A DNA stretch of 64,000 nucleotides from Sulfurovum sp. NBC37-1 (GCF_000010345.1 NC_009663.1:2418001-2482000); one strand, 5' to 3'. Numbered from the stretch's first letter, positions 35,435 through 44,954 are shown. Translations and numbers: made by a program. Notes: a model not told the origin generated them from the sequence alone.

Positions 35435-35511
35435 GCGCTAGTGGCTCAATTGGATAGAGCATCAGACTTCGGATCTGAGGGTTAGGGGTTCGAGTCCTCT
35501 CTGGCGTACCA
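35435..35511 (+). tRNA. tRNA-Arg (anticodon TCG)
   Basis: GCGCTAG pairs with CTGGCGT (two G-T pairs); loop CTTCGGA gives TCG, reading CGA-type codons; T-arm GGGTTCGAGTCC; encoded CCA. Confidence 0.95.
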
Positions 35512-35540
35512 CTTTTTTTAATTTTATTATACTTATACAT

Positions 35541-35617
35541 GCACTCGTAGCTCAGCTGGATAGAGCACCCGCCTTCTAAGCGGGCGGTCTCAGGTTCGAA
35601 TCCTGACGGGTGTACCA
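35541..35617 (+). tRNA. tRNA-Arg (anticodon TCT)
   Basis: GCACTCG pairs with CGGGTGT (wobble pairs); loop CTTCTAA between CCCGC and GCGGG gives TCT, reading AGA, the most used Arg codon of the ribosomal genes here. CCA encoded. Confidence 0.96.
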
Positions 35618-35641
35618 CCTTATTTTTGTTAGGTTATTTGT

Positions 35642-35726
35642 GCGGATGTGGTGAAATTGGTATACACGCCAGACTTAGGATCTGGTGCTTTACGGCGTGG
35701 AGGTTCGAGTCCTCTCATCCGCACCA
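35642..35726 (+). tRNA. tRNA-Leu (anticodon TAG)
   Basis: 85 bases with a long variable arm. GCGGATG pairs with CATCCGC; loop CTTAGGA between CCAGA and TCTGG gives TAG; CCA encoded. Last of the run. Confidence 0.97.
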
Positions 35727-35842
35727 TCTACAAAAATCTAAAAAACACATTTAACCAGAATCTTCTAAAACCTTTTCAGCCTACCTAATTTCTAAAAATC
35801 ATTGTATAATAATATCATAGAGATCATCAATAGGATAATAGA

Positions 35843-36256
35843 ATGGATAAGAGTTTTTTAGTATTTCTTGCAATTGGGTTGGCCTTTCTTTACTTTATCA
35901 CCCACTTTGTCGGGGGTATTCAGGAAGAGGATGAGCGTTTTAGGAACAATACCTATGAGCAGAAACACAAATATGATACCTATAAAGGCATGGACAGCGT
36001 GGGACGTGCCGTACTTAATGTGGAAGGAGTGGATACCGCTACACAGATTGGTGCCTGGAACGAAGGCTCACTGAAAGAGGAGTTCCTTGATCTTTACCCG
36101 GATTTCTCACTGATGAAAGATTTCATCAAGAATCGTGTCCATGGTGAACCCATTAAAAGCAGACTCCTGAAACATGTGGATGATGTCGAGACCAAATTCT
36201 TTGCAGGGGAACTAACCACTGAGCAGGCTAAAGCCGCTCTTGCATCATTCAAATAA
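35843..36256 (+). CDS. Conserved-looking hypothetical protein with N-terminal membrane anchor
   Basis: 137 residues. An N-terminal helix (SFLVFLAIGLAFLYFITHFV) anchors it, followed by a soluble domain rich in Asp/Glu/Lys that ends with a helix (TTEQAKAALASFK). I do not recognise the family. AGGATAATAGA precedes the ATG and a TATAAT-like box lies about 35 bases upstream. Next gene is convergent. Confidence 0.7.
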   Translation: MDKSFLVFLAIGLAFLYFITHFVGGIQEEDERFRNNTYEQKHKYDTYKGMDSVGRAVLNVEGVDTATQIGAWNEGSLKEEFLDLYPDFSLMKDFIKNRVHGEPIKSRLLKHVDDVETKFFAGELTTEQAKAALASFK

Positions 36257-36283
36257 TCTTTTTTATCTAAAACAAGAAGGGCA

Positions 36284-37465
36284 TCAGCCCTTGACAATCT
36301 TCTCATGCCATTCAAAAAGTGTCTTTTCAAACCCGATCTGTTCCGTTTCATAGAAATACATCGGGACAGACAGGTACTTCTGCGCAACCCACCCCCCAAA
36401 ATTATGCGGATAGAGATAACTTTTTGCATGGGTCTTGATGTGATCCGGAATAGGGTGTATCTCCCCATTCTTTATAACTTTCTGCGCATTGTTGATGGCT
36501 TTATAGGCACTGTTCGACTTGGGCGAGGAGGCCAGGTAGATCACCAGTTGTGATAGCGAGATACGCGCTTCAGGATATCCAATGTGTTTCACGATATTCA
36601 AGGCGGATGAGGCGAGATTCAGGGCAGGGGGGTTGGCATTGCCTATATCTTCACTTGCCAGTATTGCCAGCCGTCTGGCAATGAACTCTGCGGGCTCCCC
36701 TCCCTCTATCAAGCGAGCAAGGTAATAGAGTGCCGCATCGATATCGGAGCCTCTGATACTTTTGATCATGGCCGAAGTGAGTTCATAATGACTTTCACTC
36801 TCACTGCTTCCTGCCTGCATGGCGTGGGGGCGTATTTGTTTGAGTGTTTCCAATGTAACGGGGGTAGCAACCATTTGTGCACTTTCAAGCAGATTCAGCA
36901 TCGCTCTGACATCCCCACCGCTTGAAAAGACCAGGTATTCCACAGCATCTTCTTCTACATCCATTGCTTGAAGTGCTATGATCTTGGCCAAGTAATCCTG
37001 CATCTCTTTCTGCTTAAGGGCTTCAAGTTCGAAAAGATGTGAACGGGAACGCATAGCCGCCGTCAGGGAATAGTAGGGATTCTCCGTAGAAGCACCGATA
37101 ACTAGGGCAGCATTATTCTCCATGAAAGGAAGCAATACCTCCTGCTGATTCTTGCTCAAACGGTGCACCTCATCGATGAAGATAAGAGGTTTCTGCAGAG
37201 CATTGGCATACTCTTTGAATATCTTGCGCAAATCATCAATCTTGAGGGTGGTGGCATTCATTTCGTAAAAAGGTCTACCAAGCTGTGTCGCGATGATACG
37301 TGCGAGGGTAGTCTTCCCACAGCCTGGAGGGCCATAGAGAAAAATATGGGGCAGGGCATCCGCTTCTATGAGCTTTCTCAGCGGTGCTTCTTCGCCGAGA
37401 AGGTGTCTTTGCCCCACCATCTCATCAAGTGTTTTGGGGCGGTATTTCAGTGCAAGATTGACCAC
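36284..37465 (-). CDS. rarA: Replication-associated recombination ATPase RarA (MgsA)
   Basis: 393 residues, AAA+ clamp-loader-like. Walker A FLYGPPGCGKTTLARIIATQ, Walker B PLIFIDEVHRLSKNQQE, then the C-terminal tetramer domain with RGSDIDAALYYLARLIEGGE and ASEDIGNANPPALNLA. It acts at stalled forks with RecA and SSB. The pseudouridine synthase gene upstream ends three bases before its start, so they are co-transcribed. Confidence 0.94.
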   Translation of the reverse strand: MVNLALKYRPKTLDEMVGQRHLLGEEAPLRKLIEADALPHIFLYGPPGCGKTTLARIIATQLGRPFYEMNATTLKIDDLRKIFKEYANALQKPLIFIDEVHRLSKNQQEVLLPFMENNAALVIGASTENPYYSLTAAMRSRSHLFELEALKQKEMQDYLAKIIALQAMDVEEDAVEYLVFSSGGDVRAMLNLLESAQMVATPVTLETLKQIRPHAMQAGSSESESHYELTSAMIKSIRGSDIDAALYYLARLIEGGEPAEFIARRLAILASEDIGNANPPALNLASSALNIVKHIGYPEARISLSQLVIYLASSPKSNSAYKAINNAQKVIKNGEIHPIPDHIKTHAKSYLYPHNFGGWVAQKYLSVPMYFYETEQIGFEKTLFEWHEKIVKG

Positions 37466-37468
37466 GAT

Positions 37469-38314
37469 CTAATCTCTTCTGTCGGACTTTTTGGCTTTTT
37501 TGTTCGCCTCTTCCTGCTTGAGGGCATTGGCTCGGTTTTTCACTTCGACTTTCTTTTCCGCTTTGAGCTGCTTCATAAACTTGTGCAGGTCATCGTACTC
37601 CTTACGTGAAAAGAATCGTGTTTTGTTCGTAGGAAGGTTGTTGAGCTCTATCCCGCCGTATGCTACGCGCTTTAGGTCAAGGACTTTGGCATCAAAGTGT
37701 CCGAAGAATCGTCTCAGTTCCCGGTTTTTCCCTTCCGTAATTGTTACACGGAGCTTGGTATAGCTCTTTCCTTCGGAGCGGATCTCGAAGTGCGCAAAAG
37801 GGGCGAACTCCATACCATATATTTTACTTTTTTCATGGCCTCCGGCTCTTGCATCGTCCAGGACCAGCCCCTCGTTCATCGCCGCAACCATCTCCTGTGT
37901 GACAGGTTTATCGATCTTGAGGTTGTAGGTACGCTCCAGATCGCTCCCCATAAGCGCCGTAACAACTTCTACAGAGTCCGTGAGGATCAAAAGTCCCTCT
38001 GAGGCATAGTCCAGCCTTCCTACAGGCACAAAATGCCTGAATTTACCCGGAAGCTTGTGGTAGATGGTTGCACGTCCCCGGTCGTCCTTTTTAGTGACCA
38101 GCACCCCTTTGGGTTTATTATAGACAATGACGGTTATCTCGTTGCTTGGCTTAATCGGTCTGCTTTTGACATAGATATGGTCACCCTCCTGCACATCATA
38201 GGCAAAATCCCGAAGCACTTTTTTGTTCAGAGTGACTTCTCCCTCTTCGATCAGCCTGTCGGCCTCACGTCGTGAGTATTTTGTGTGGTGTGCAATGTAT
38301 TTGTTCAGTCTCAT
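37469..38314 (-). CDS. 23S/16S rRNA pseudouridine synthase, RluB/RsuA family
   Basis: 281 residues. An S4 RNA-binding domain at the N-terminus (MRLNKYIAHHTKYSRREADR) and the catalytic motif GRLDYASEGLLILTD with the nucleophilic Asp; LKRVAYGGIELNNLPTNKTR near the end. A Lys-rich tail of ~45 residues follows. RluB modifies U2605-type sites in 23S rRNA; RsuA is the close alternative. The kpsF-type gene upstream ends 17 bases before. Confidence 0.88.
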   Translation of the reverse strand: MRLNKYIAHHTKYSRREADRLIEEGEVTLNKKVLRDFAYDVQEGDHIYVKSRPIKPSNEITVIVYNKPKGVLVTKKDDRGRATIYHKLPGKFRHFVPVGRLDYASEGLLILTDSVEVVTALMGSDLERTYNLKIDKPVTQEMVAAMNEGLVLDDARAGGHEKSKIYGMEFAPFAHFEIRSEGKSYTKLRVTITEGKNRELRRFFGHFDAKVLDLKRVAYGGIELNNLPTNKTRFFSRKEYDDLHKFMKQLKAEKKVEVKNRANALKQEEANKKAKKSDRRD

Positions 38315-38331
38315 GTGTGTTCCTGTCTTGT

Positions 38332-39300
38332 TTATCTGCTTTTGATCCCCGCATTGACAAGGTCATGGATATGCAGTACTCCGATGATCTTTCCGGCTTC
38401 ATCCGTGATCGGAAGAAGCTGTATACGTTCATTCTCTATAATTTCCAATGCTTCACTCGCAAGCAGCTCGGTATTGCTGTAACTCTTCGGGTGTTGCGTT
38501 GCATAGTCAATGGCAGGCTGCTCCATACTGAAATCCTCACGCATCAAGGCACGCCTGAGGTCACCATCACTTAGCAAAGCGGTGAAAGCATCATTTTCAT
38601 CTACAACGAGTACGGTACCGAGCTTCCCTTCGCTCATAGCTACTACGGCTTCTTTGAGTGGTGTATTCTCTTTGATAACAGGAAGGTTTTCCGTGCGCAT
38701 CAGGTCTTTGATCTTGACAAACAGCCTTTTGCCCAGGGAACCTCCCGGATGGAATGAGGCAAAATCCTCTTTTCTGAATCCTCTTTTGTGCATCAGTGCG
38801 ACCGCAAGAGCATCTCCCAGAGCCATCGTAAGGGTTGTAGAGGTCGTTGGAGCCACATTGAGCGGACAGGCCTCCTTCTCCACAGAGATATCGATCCAGA
38901 CATCCGCATAACGTGCCAGTGTCGAATCGGCATTGCCTGTCAGGCCGATCAGTTGTATCTCAAAGCGTTTGATATGTGGCAGTATCTTGGTCAATTCTTC
39001 ACTTTCCCCACTGCTGCTGATCGCAAGCAGCGTGTCATCCTTTCCTATCATCCCGAGGTCACCGTGTAAGGCTTCGGTAGGGTGCAGAAAGAAACTCGAA
39101 GTGCCCGTAGAGGCAAACGTCGCCGCCATTTTGGCACCGACAAGACCTGATTTTCCTACCCCGGTAACGATCAGCTTGCCTTTGGTGGAAAAGATCGTCT
39201 CTATCGCATCCAAAAAATTCTGGTCAAGACGCTCTGTCATGGTCAGCAGGGCTTCTGCTTCCGTCTGAAATGTTTCCTGTGCGATTTGAATAAGATCCAT
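38332..39300 (-). CDS. kdsD: Arabinose-5-phosphate isomerase, KdsD/KpsF family
   Basis: 322 residues. A SIS sugar-isomerase domain (LIVTGVGKSGLVGAKMAATF, then STGTSSFFLHPTEALHGDLG) and two C-terminal CBS repeats (from ~205). It turns ribulose-5-phosphate into arabinose-5-phosphate, the first step to Kdo of lipopolysaccharide. FASFHPGGSLGKRL is the family signature between the two parts. Confidence 0.93.
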   Translation of the reverse strand: MDLIQIAQETFQTEAEALLTMTERLDQNFLDAIETIFSTKGKLIVTGVGKSGLVGAKMAATFASTGTSSFFLHPTEALHGDLGMIGKDDTLLAISSSGESEELTKILPHIKRFEIQLIGLTGNADSTLARYADVWIDISVEKEACPLNVAPTTSTTLTMALGDALAVALMHKRGFRKEDFASFHPGGSLGKRLFVKIKDLMRTENLPVIKENTPLKEAVVAMSEGKLGTVLVVDENDAFTALLSDGDLRRALMREDFSMEQPAIDYATQHPKSYSNTELLASEALEIIENERIQLLPITDEAGKIIGVLHIHDLVNAGIKSR

Positions 39301-39351
39301 GCTTCTGCTTTAAAATAAGATATGTATTTGTGATTATAACATAGATGTAAA

Positions 39352-39372
39352 CCGGGGTACCCCTTACCCCGG
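39352..39372. terminator. GC-rich palindrome after rnj
   Basis: CCGGGGTA CCCCT TACCCCGG: an 8-bp stem between the rnj stop and the kdsD start, likely a terminator. It resembles the other intergenic hairpins only in its general design. Confidence 0.5.
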
Positions 39373-39382
39373 CAAATGGGAA

Positions 39383-41488
39383 TTATACGATAAAGACCGT
39401 AGGGATGATAAGCGGATAGCGCTTTTTGCTGCGGATCACATGCTTGCGCACTGCATTACGGATCTCGTTCTCGACATGGATATGGTCTTTCAGGCCTTCT
39501 CCTTTCATATTGAGAAGCATCGTTTCAAGCAGTACTTCGATCTCTTTGGCGAATTTCTTGTCTTCTTTGTCAGGAACAAGGCCATGGGTATAAACCACCG
39601 GTTTACCGACCATTTTTCCGTTACTCTGTGCGATCTGTGCCACGATGGTCACGATACCGTCTTCTGCCAGCTTCTGTCTGTCGAGTACTACATCGTTCTC
39701 GATCGTCATATTGTTCTGGTTGTCGATATAAGTCTTGCCTGATTTGACCGTTTTGACCTTCTTGAGGTACTTCGGTGTGATCTCGACCTGGTCACCATCG
39801 CTCATGAGAAGGATATTTCTCTCATCCACACCACAGCTTACCGCAGTTTTCGCATGCTTTGCAATGTGATTGTACTCACCGTGTACCGGGAGGAAGAACT
39901 TTGGCTGTACCAGTCTGAGGATAAGTTTCTGCTCCTCCTGTGCTGCGTGTCCGGAGACATGGATATCGGAAAATTCTCTGTAACGTACCGTCACACCTGC
40001 TTTGACCAGCAGGTTCATCAGTTTGGAAACGGAAGCTTCGTTCCCCGGGATTGCTGAAGCGGAGATAATGACCGTATCAGACGGCTTGAGCTTGATATGT
40101 CTGTGTTCATCGGTCGCCATACGATTCAATGCCGCCATAGTCTCCCCCTGAGAACCTGTAGTAACGATGAGGACTTCATGGTCTGCATATTTTGGTACTT
40201 CATGTACCTCGATGAAATGTTTATCCTCAATATCTACAAAGCCGAGTGCACGGTTGGTTTCGACATTTCGCTCCATGGATCGCCCGATCACACAGATCTT
40301 TCTTCCGTGCTTCACCCCACGTTCCATCGCCTGGAAGATACGGTGGACATTCGAGGAGAAAGTCGACATTATGACCCGCCCTTTGGCCATTTCGAAGAGG
40401 GAATCGAAGGTTTTACCGACCACTGTCTCACTCTTGGTAAATCCCGGGTTATGCGAGTTCGTGGAATCGGAAAAGAGACACAATACCCCTTTGGAACCAT
40501 AATAGGCATAACGCTGAAGATCCATTGTATAGCCATCCACAGGCGTATGGTCCACTTTGAAGTCAGCCGTGTGTATCAAAGTGCCTGCCGGTGTTTCGAT
40601 TGCAAGAGAACAGGCATCGATAATTGAGTGGGTGTTATGCATCCATTCGATCTTCATGTCGCCGATAGTGTACTGCTTTCTTTTGGTCACAAAATTGAAG
40701 TATTTCGCATCTGCTTTGAGCCCATGTTCATTGAACTTGTTCTCGATCATCGCCAAAGCCAGCGGTGTACCGTACACTGGGAACTTTAGCTCTTTAAAGA
40801 GGTAGGGCATTGCGCCGATGTGGTCTTCGTGCCCGTGTGTGATCACGATCCCTTTGATTTTGTCCTTGATCGCATGCAGATAAGAGAAATCCGGTACCAG
40901 GATGTCTACACCGTGCATCGTTTCATCCGGGAAACTCATGCCCACATCAATGACGATCGCAGTACTTTCCGTTTCGAGTACTGCCATATTCCCGCCGATC
41001 TCGCCAAGTCCTCCAAGCGGTGTAAAACGTACCTTGCCCTTGGAATTGATGTCGATCTGCTTCCATGGTGCCATTCTGGCTTCCTGGACACGTTTATTCT
41101 CTTCCATAGAAGCGCGCATCGCATCATTCACTGTCGTGACATTCTTGCGTTTGCTCCTGTTCTTGTTCTGGTTGCTATTTCTATTCTGACTGTTATTAGA
41201 TTTTCTGTTTTGATTATTCTTTTGGTTAGGGTTTGGTCTTCTGTTCTGGTTGTTTCCCTGGCCTTCAGAAGCGTTCTGCTGTCTATTCGGGTTTGGTTTA
41301 CGGTTTTGGTTGGGCTTTCTGTTGGGATTGTTACCTTGTCTATTTTCGCCCTGGCTGCTCTCTGTTCTGTTCTGTCTGTGGGGGTTAGGTCTTCTATTAC
41401 GCTGAGATTTGTTTTCCTGCGCTTTATTATCCCCGGTTTTTGGCCCTTGATTTTGAGAGTTTTCGCTGTTTGGTTTGTTGTTTTCCAT
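39383..41488 (-). CDS. rnj: Ribonuclease J
   Basis: 701 residues. The first ~130 residues are a low-complexity Asn/Gln/Arg/Lys extension (repeats such as NPNRKPNQNRKPNPNRQ), as known for Helicobacter pylori RNase J, where the extension matters for activity and partner binding. Then the metallo-beta-lactamase core with the zinc motif VITHGHEDHIGAMPYLFKEL, the beta-CASP part (SGHAAQEEQKLILRLVQPKF) and the C-terminal domain. It degrades and matures RNA. Its first 62 bases overlap the end of rsmA, so they are co-translated. Confidence 0.95.
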   Translation of the reverse strand: MENNKPNSENSQNQGPKTGDNKAQENKSQRNRRPNPHRQNRTESSQGENRQGNNPNRKPNQNRKPNPNRQQNASEGQGNNQNRRPNPNQKNNQNRKSNNSQNRNSNQNKNRSKRKNVTTVNDAMRASMEENKRVQEARMAPWKQIDINSKGKVRFTPLGGLGEIGGNMAVLETESTAIVIDVGMSFPDETMHGVDILVPDFSYLHAIKDKIKGIVITHGHEDHIGAMPYLFKELKFPVYGTPLALAMIENKFNEHGLKADAKYFNFVTKRKQYTIGDMKIEWMHNTHSIIDACSLAIETPAGTLIHTADFKVDHTPVDGYTMDLQRYAYYGSKGVLCLFSDSTNSHNPGFTKSETVVGKTFDSLFEMAKGRVIMSTFSSNVHRIFQAMERGVKHGRKICVIGRSMERNVETNRALGFVDIEDKHFIEVHEVPKYADHEVLIVTTGSQGETMAALNRMATDEHRHIKLKPSDTVIISASAIPGNEASVSKLMNLLVKAGVTVRYREFSDIHVSGHAAQEEQKLILRLVQPKFFLPVHGEYNHIAKHAKTAVSCGVDERNILLMSDGDQVEITPKYLKKVKTVKSGKTYIDNQNNMTIENDVVLDRQKLAEDGIVTIVAQIAQSNGKMVGKPVVYTHGLVPDKEDKKFAKEIEVLLETMLLNMKGEGLKDHIHVENEIRNAVRKHVIRSKKRYPLIIPTVFIV

Positions 41489-42281
41489 CTAAATTATCCT
41501 TTAATTCATTGTATAAGTGATGATAAATAGATGTCCCAGCTTCATGAGGCCGCATCGTGGAAGGAAGTTCCAGTTCTGCGAAAGTCTTTTTTACCAAATC
41601 TTTGGGAAAAGCCGTCATAAGATTTTTGGAAAGTTTTTTTCGCGGCTGCGAAAAAGCGATCTTCAGGAACGCTTCAAACTTCTCATCATCGAATGACCGG
41701 TTCTTCTCAATTAAAAGCACGGCGGAAGTGACGTTCGGGGGAGGGACGAATGCTTCGCGCTCAACCTCGAAACAGAGCGTCGCCTTCCCTACGGTCGAGG
41801 CCAGTACAGAGAGAGCGGAAAACGCCTTCTCTCCTGCCTCTGCCGCAAATTTTACGGCAACTTCCTTCTGAACCATGACCAGTACGGACCGGCAGTGTTC
41901 ATCCTTCAATGCTTTTAAGATGATATTGGTCGCGATATAATAGGGCAGGTTGGCTACTAGATGATAAGGCTCATCCAGCAGGCTCCCCGACGCCCAACGC
42001 TCAAGCACATCTCCGCAGCGCAGTTCGAAGCTCCCGTTGTGGATAGGCTCCTCGAATTCCGATGTAAGATGCTCGCATAATCTTTTATCAACCTCAAATG
42101 CTGTGACATTTCGAGCTTTTACAAGCTCTTTGGTTAAATCACCTAAGCCAGGCCCGATCTCTGCGACCCGAAGGCCGTCATTGGGCATCGCTTGGATGAT
42201 TTGCTGAAGGTAATAATCACTTTTCAGAAAATTCTGGCCAAATTTCTTACTCGCAAATTCGGCTAAATTTTCAATAATCAT
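41427..42281 (-). CDS. rsmA: 16S rRNA dimethyladenosine transferase
   Basis: 284 residues. SAM motif VAEIGPGLGDLTKELVKA, catalytic NLPYYIATNIILKAL; KFGQNFLKSDYYLQQI near the start is typical. It methylates A1518 and A1519 near the 3' end of 16S rRNA. A basic tail (QQTKQRKLSKSRAKNRG) is encoded by bases that also code the start of RNase J in another frame. Confidence 0.93.
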   Translation of the reverse strand: MIIENLAEFASKKFGQNFLKSDYYLQQIIQAMPNDGLRVAEIGPGLGDLTKELVKARNVTAFEVDKRLCEHLTSEFEEPIHNGSFELRCGDVLERWASGSLLDEPYHLVANLPYYIATNIILKALKDEHCRSVLVMVQKEVAVKFAAEAGEKAFSALSVLASTVGKATLCFEVEREAFVPPPNVTSAVLLIEKNRSFDDEKFEAFLKIAFSQPRKKLSKNLMTAFPKDLVKKTFAELELPSTMRPHEAGTSIYHHLYNELKDNLDGKQQTKQRKLSKSRAKNRG

Positions 42282-42374
42282 ACTATAATCTACCTTTATA
42301 CCTGATGCTAATCCCCTATTTGGGATAATTTTTGTATAATTCTACCATAAAAATACAGTAATATTAGGTAATAG

Positions 42375-43139
42375 ATGGATTATTTCGCAAAAAGAATCAT
42401 CCCATGTCTCGATGTCAATGAAGGAAGAGTGGTCAAAGGTGTCAATTTTGTAGGCCTGCGCGATGCAGGCGACCCGGTGGAAGTGGCCAAACGCTATAAC
42501 GAAGAGGGCGCAGACGAGATCACCTTTCTCGATATCGGCGCCAGCCATGAAGGGCGTGACACCATTGTCGATGTCGTAAAGAAAGTGGCACAGGAAGTGT
42601 TCATCCCCTTGACCGTAGGCGGAGGGATACGTGAACTGCCCGATATCTACAACCTTCTCAATGTCGGCTGTGACAAGGTCAGCATCAATTCGGCTGCCAT
42701 CAAACGTCCCGAATTCATCGAGGAAGGTGCCAAGCGTTTCGGTTCACAATGTATCGTTGTGGCCATTGATGCAAAGAGAGTCGGAAATGGCAAATGGCAT
42801 ATTTTTACACATGGTGGAAGAAATGACACCGGCATCGATGCCTTGCAGTGGGCCAAAGAGGCGTACGAGAGAGGTGCCGGTGAATTGCTCGTCACTTCCA
42901 TGGATGCGGACGGCACCAAAGCAGGGTTCGACAACGAGCTCAACAGAAAGATCGGAGAACTGGTCAACATTCCTGTCATTGCGAGCGGTGGTGCGGGAAC
43001 CATGCAGCATATTGAGGAGGCATTTACCTTAGGGAATGCCGATGCAGCACTTGCCGCTTCGATCTTTCACTTCAGAGAGATAGACATCATGGAACTCAAA
43101 CACTATCTCAAAACAAAAAACATACCGGTAAGGATATAA
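42375..43139 (+). CDS. hisF: Imidazole glycerol phosphate synthase, cyclase subunit
   Basis: 254 residues, TIM barrel: [20 protein letters not shown] (catalytic Asp11 type), the second catalytic Asp in [14 protein letters not shown], then [15 protein letters not shown]. With HisH it makes IGP and AICAR in histidine synthesis. HisH is not nearby. The nucleoside-phosphorylase-like gene follows one base later. Confidence 0.96.
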   Translation: MDYFAKRIIPCLDVNEGRVVKGVNFVGLRDAGDPVEVAKRYNEEGADEITFLDIGASHEGRDTIVDVVKKVAQEVFIPLTVGGGIRELPDIYNLLNVGCDKVSINSAAIKRPEFIEEGAKRFGSQCIVVAIDAKRVGNGKWHIFTHGGRNDTGIDALQWAKEAYERGAGELLVTSMDADGTKAGFDNELNRKIGELVNIPVIASGGAGTMQHIEEAFTLGNADAALAASIFHFREIDIMELKHYLKTKNIPVRI

Positions 43140-43140
43140 G

Positions 43141-43671
43141 ATGATCATTTGTGCAGGAAAGAGCGAACAGTTCGATTTCGCTATGCCCGTAGGGGTGGGA
43201 ATGATGGAGGTTGCGATCAACCTCACCCGACTCTGCGAAGCCAAAAAACCGGACTATATCCTATTTGTAGGTACAGCGGGTTCCTACGGGGAGAAGAAGA
43301 TCTTCGACATCATCGAGTCCAAGACCGCAGCCAACATAGAGAACAGTTTCTTTACAGGTGGTTCATACAGCCCGCTTGACAATGTTGTTACAAGTGTTAT
43401 GGATGTTTCACGTGAAACAATCGTGAACTCCTCGAATTATATCACCACAGACAAGAAGATGGGTCCCTATTATACAGCACAGAATGTGCATATCGAGAAT
43501 ATGGAGTTCTTTGCCGTGATGAAAGTCGCCCAGTTTTACAAGATCTCCGCCGGAGGTATCTTCTGTGTGACGAATTACTGTGATGAAAATGCGCATGAGG
43601 ATTTTGAAAAGAATCAGAAAGAGGCGATGAAGCGTCTGGATGCTTACGTAAAAGAGCGGGCAAAGAAGTAA
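43141..43671 (+). CDS. Nucleoside phosphorylase-like protein (PNP/UDP family)
   Basis: 176 residues, shorter than the usual ~230. FDFAMPVGVGMMEVAINLTR, ILFVGTAGSYGEKKI and VHIENMEFFAVMKVAQFYKI, a close match to the nucleoside-binding ...EMEG/A.. segment, show a PNP_UDP fold. It may act on purine nucleosides or methylthioadenosine-type substrates; the shortened N-terminus makes the substrate unclear. A perfect parS site is embedded at 43404-43419 (codons for VSRET). Confidence 0.75.
   Translation: MIICAGKSEQFDFAMPVGVGMMEVAINLTRLCEAKKPDYILFVGTAGSYGEKKIFDIIESKTAANIENSFFTGGSYSPLDNVVTSVMDVSRETIVNSSNYITTDKKMGPYYTAQNVHIENMEFFAVMKVAQFYKISAGGIFCVTNYCDENAHEDFEKNQKEAMKRLDAYVKERAKK
43404..43419. promoter_or_regulatory. 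parS site (perfect consensus)
   Basis: TGTTTCACGTGAAACA, the 16-base palindrome bound by ParB in most bacterial chromosomes. It lies inside the nucleoside-phosphorylase-like gene. Part of a cluster of four within 2.9 kb. Confidence 0.8.
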
Positions 43672-43675
43672 AAGT

Positions 43676-43705
43676 GTAGGTCGGGGTGTCCTCATCCCGA
43701 CCTAC
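43676..43705 (+). terminator. Palindrome after the nucleoside phosphorylase-like gene
   Basis: GTAGGTCGGGGTG TCCT CATCCCGACCTAC, a long near-perfect stem just after the stop codon. Same family design as the one at 33569. Probable terminator. Confidence 0.6.
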
Positions 43706-43757
43706 GAAAGAATTGAAATGAAATCAAGAATTAAAATACAGTATATGGAGGCAAGCA

Positions 43758-44837
43758 ATGCCGACGCATAAAAAAATCATACAGGACCTCACCAAAGAAG
43801 AACTTGCAGAAAAGATCAAGCCTGCTTTCCGCTCCAAACAGATCTATGACTGGATCTACCACAAATACGCTGCCTCCTTTGAGGAGATGAAAAATCTTCC
43901 AAAAGCAATGCGGGAAGAACTAGACGCAGAATACACGCTTGCACCCCTTAAAACAGTTACGGTACAGGACAGTATGGACGGCAGTCGGAAGTATCTCTTT
44001 GAACTCCATGACGGACATACAGTCGAAGCCGTGCTTCTCCTGATGCGTGACAAAGAATATCATGAAGATGGCTCTGTAAAGCATCAGGAGCGCTATACAG
44101 TGTGTATCTCCTCCCAGGTAGGGTGCAAGGTAGGGTGTGCCTTCTGTTTGACCGCAAAGGGCGGTTTTATGCGAAATCTGACTGCCGGTGAAATCGTTGA
44201 ACAGCTCCGTATGATCAAAAAGGACAATGACATCGCTGCCAACCGTCGTGTCAACATCGTCTTTATGGGAATGGGTGAGCCTCTTGACAATCTCGAAGCC
44301 GTAGCAAAGTCTGTCAAGATATTCGCAGAAGAGGAAGGTATGGCTATTGCCCCACATCGCCAGACCATCTCAACCTCCGGCCTCTCGTCAAAGATCGAGA
44401 AGCTTGGCAAAATGGAGCTTGGCGTCAACCTGGCCATCTCCCTGCATGCTGTTGATGATGAACTACGTCAACAGCTTATGCCTATCAACAAAGCCTACAA
44501 TATCGAGTCGATCATTACCGCAGTAAAGAATTTCCCTGTCAACGACAGAAAGCGTGTGATGTTCGAGTATCTTGTCATCAAGGATGTCAATGACGATATC
44601 TCAGCGGCAAAGAAACTGCTCTCCCTGCTTGACGGCATCAAAGCCAAGGTCAACCTGATCTACTTCAATCCTTACGGGGGTACGGAATTCAAACGGCCTT
44701 CCGAAGCAGATATGAAAAAGTTTCAGGAGTATTTAACCAAAAGAGGACTACATTGCACCATCCGTGAGTCCAAGGGGCTTGATATTTCAGCCGCCTGCGG
44801 ACAACTGCGGGAACAAGAACTTGAGGGAGAGATATAA
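43758..44837 (+). CDS. rlmN: 23S rRNA/tRNA adenine-C2 methyltransferase RlmN
   Basis: 359 residues, radical-SAM enzyme. The iron-sulfur motif CxxxCxxC is in [36 protein letters not shown] is conserved; the catalytic cysteine lies in the C-terminal SAACGQL. It methylates A2503 of 23S rRNA. A GGAGGCA ribosome site precedes the ATG. A 31-codon gene follows directly. Confidence 0.96.
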   Translation: MPTHKKIIQDLTKEELAEKIKPAFRSKQIYDWIYHKYAASFEEMKNLPKAMREELDAEYTLAPLKTVTVQDSMDGSRKYLFELHDGHTVEAVLLLMRDKEYHEDGSVKHQERYTVCISSQVGCKVGCAFCLTAKGGFMRNLTAGEIVEQLRMIKKDNDIAANRRVNIVFMGMGEPLDNLEAVAKSVKIFAEEEGMAIAPHRQTISTSGLSSKIEKLGKMELGVNLAISLHAVDDELRQQLMPINKAYNIESIITAVKNFPVNDRKRVMFEYLVIKDVNDDISAAKKLLSLLDGIKAKVNLIYFNPYGGTEFKRPSEADMKKFQEYLTKRGLHCTIRESKGLDISAACGQLREQELEGEI

Positions 44838-44933
44838 ATGCCTGATGTGCAGATAGCGTTATTGGTTTTTATCGTTTTGGTTGTGGGTGTCGGCGGCGGC
44901 TGGTTTATTTATGAAGCGAACAGGGATGAGTAG
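44838..44933 (+). CDS. Possible 31-residue single-span membrane protein
   Basis: MPDVQIALLVFIVLVVGVGG, then GWFIYEANRDE: one transmembrane helix with a short polar tail. The ATG adjoins the rlmN stop codon (TAAATG), and GAGGGAGA gives a ribosome site. Coupling and composition suggest a real small membrane protein; no family is recognised, and chance cannot be ruled out. Confidence 0.45.
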   Translation: MPDVQIALLVFIVLVVGVGGGWFIYEANRDE

Positions 44934-44938
44934 GTTAT

Positions 44939-44954
44939 TGTTTCCTGTGAAACA
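44939..44954. promoter_or_regulatory. parS-like site, two mismatches
   Basis: TGTTTCCTGTGAAACA differs from the parS consensus only at the two central positions (CT for AC). It sits in the gap after rlmN, between two perfect sites. Confidence 0.5.

Noticed and set aside
37598-37615. Fifth parS-like sequence (CTTACGTGAAAA)
   Set aside because: Matches the consensus only in the middle and one arm; expected by chance.
40820-41530. 236-codon hydrophobic plus-strand frame that looks like a membrane protein
   Set aside because: Antisense of the repeat-rich start of RNase J; the hydrophobic look comes from complementary codons of Asn/Arg/Lys.
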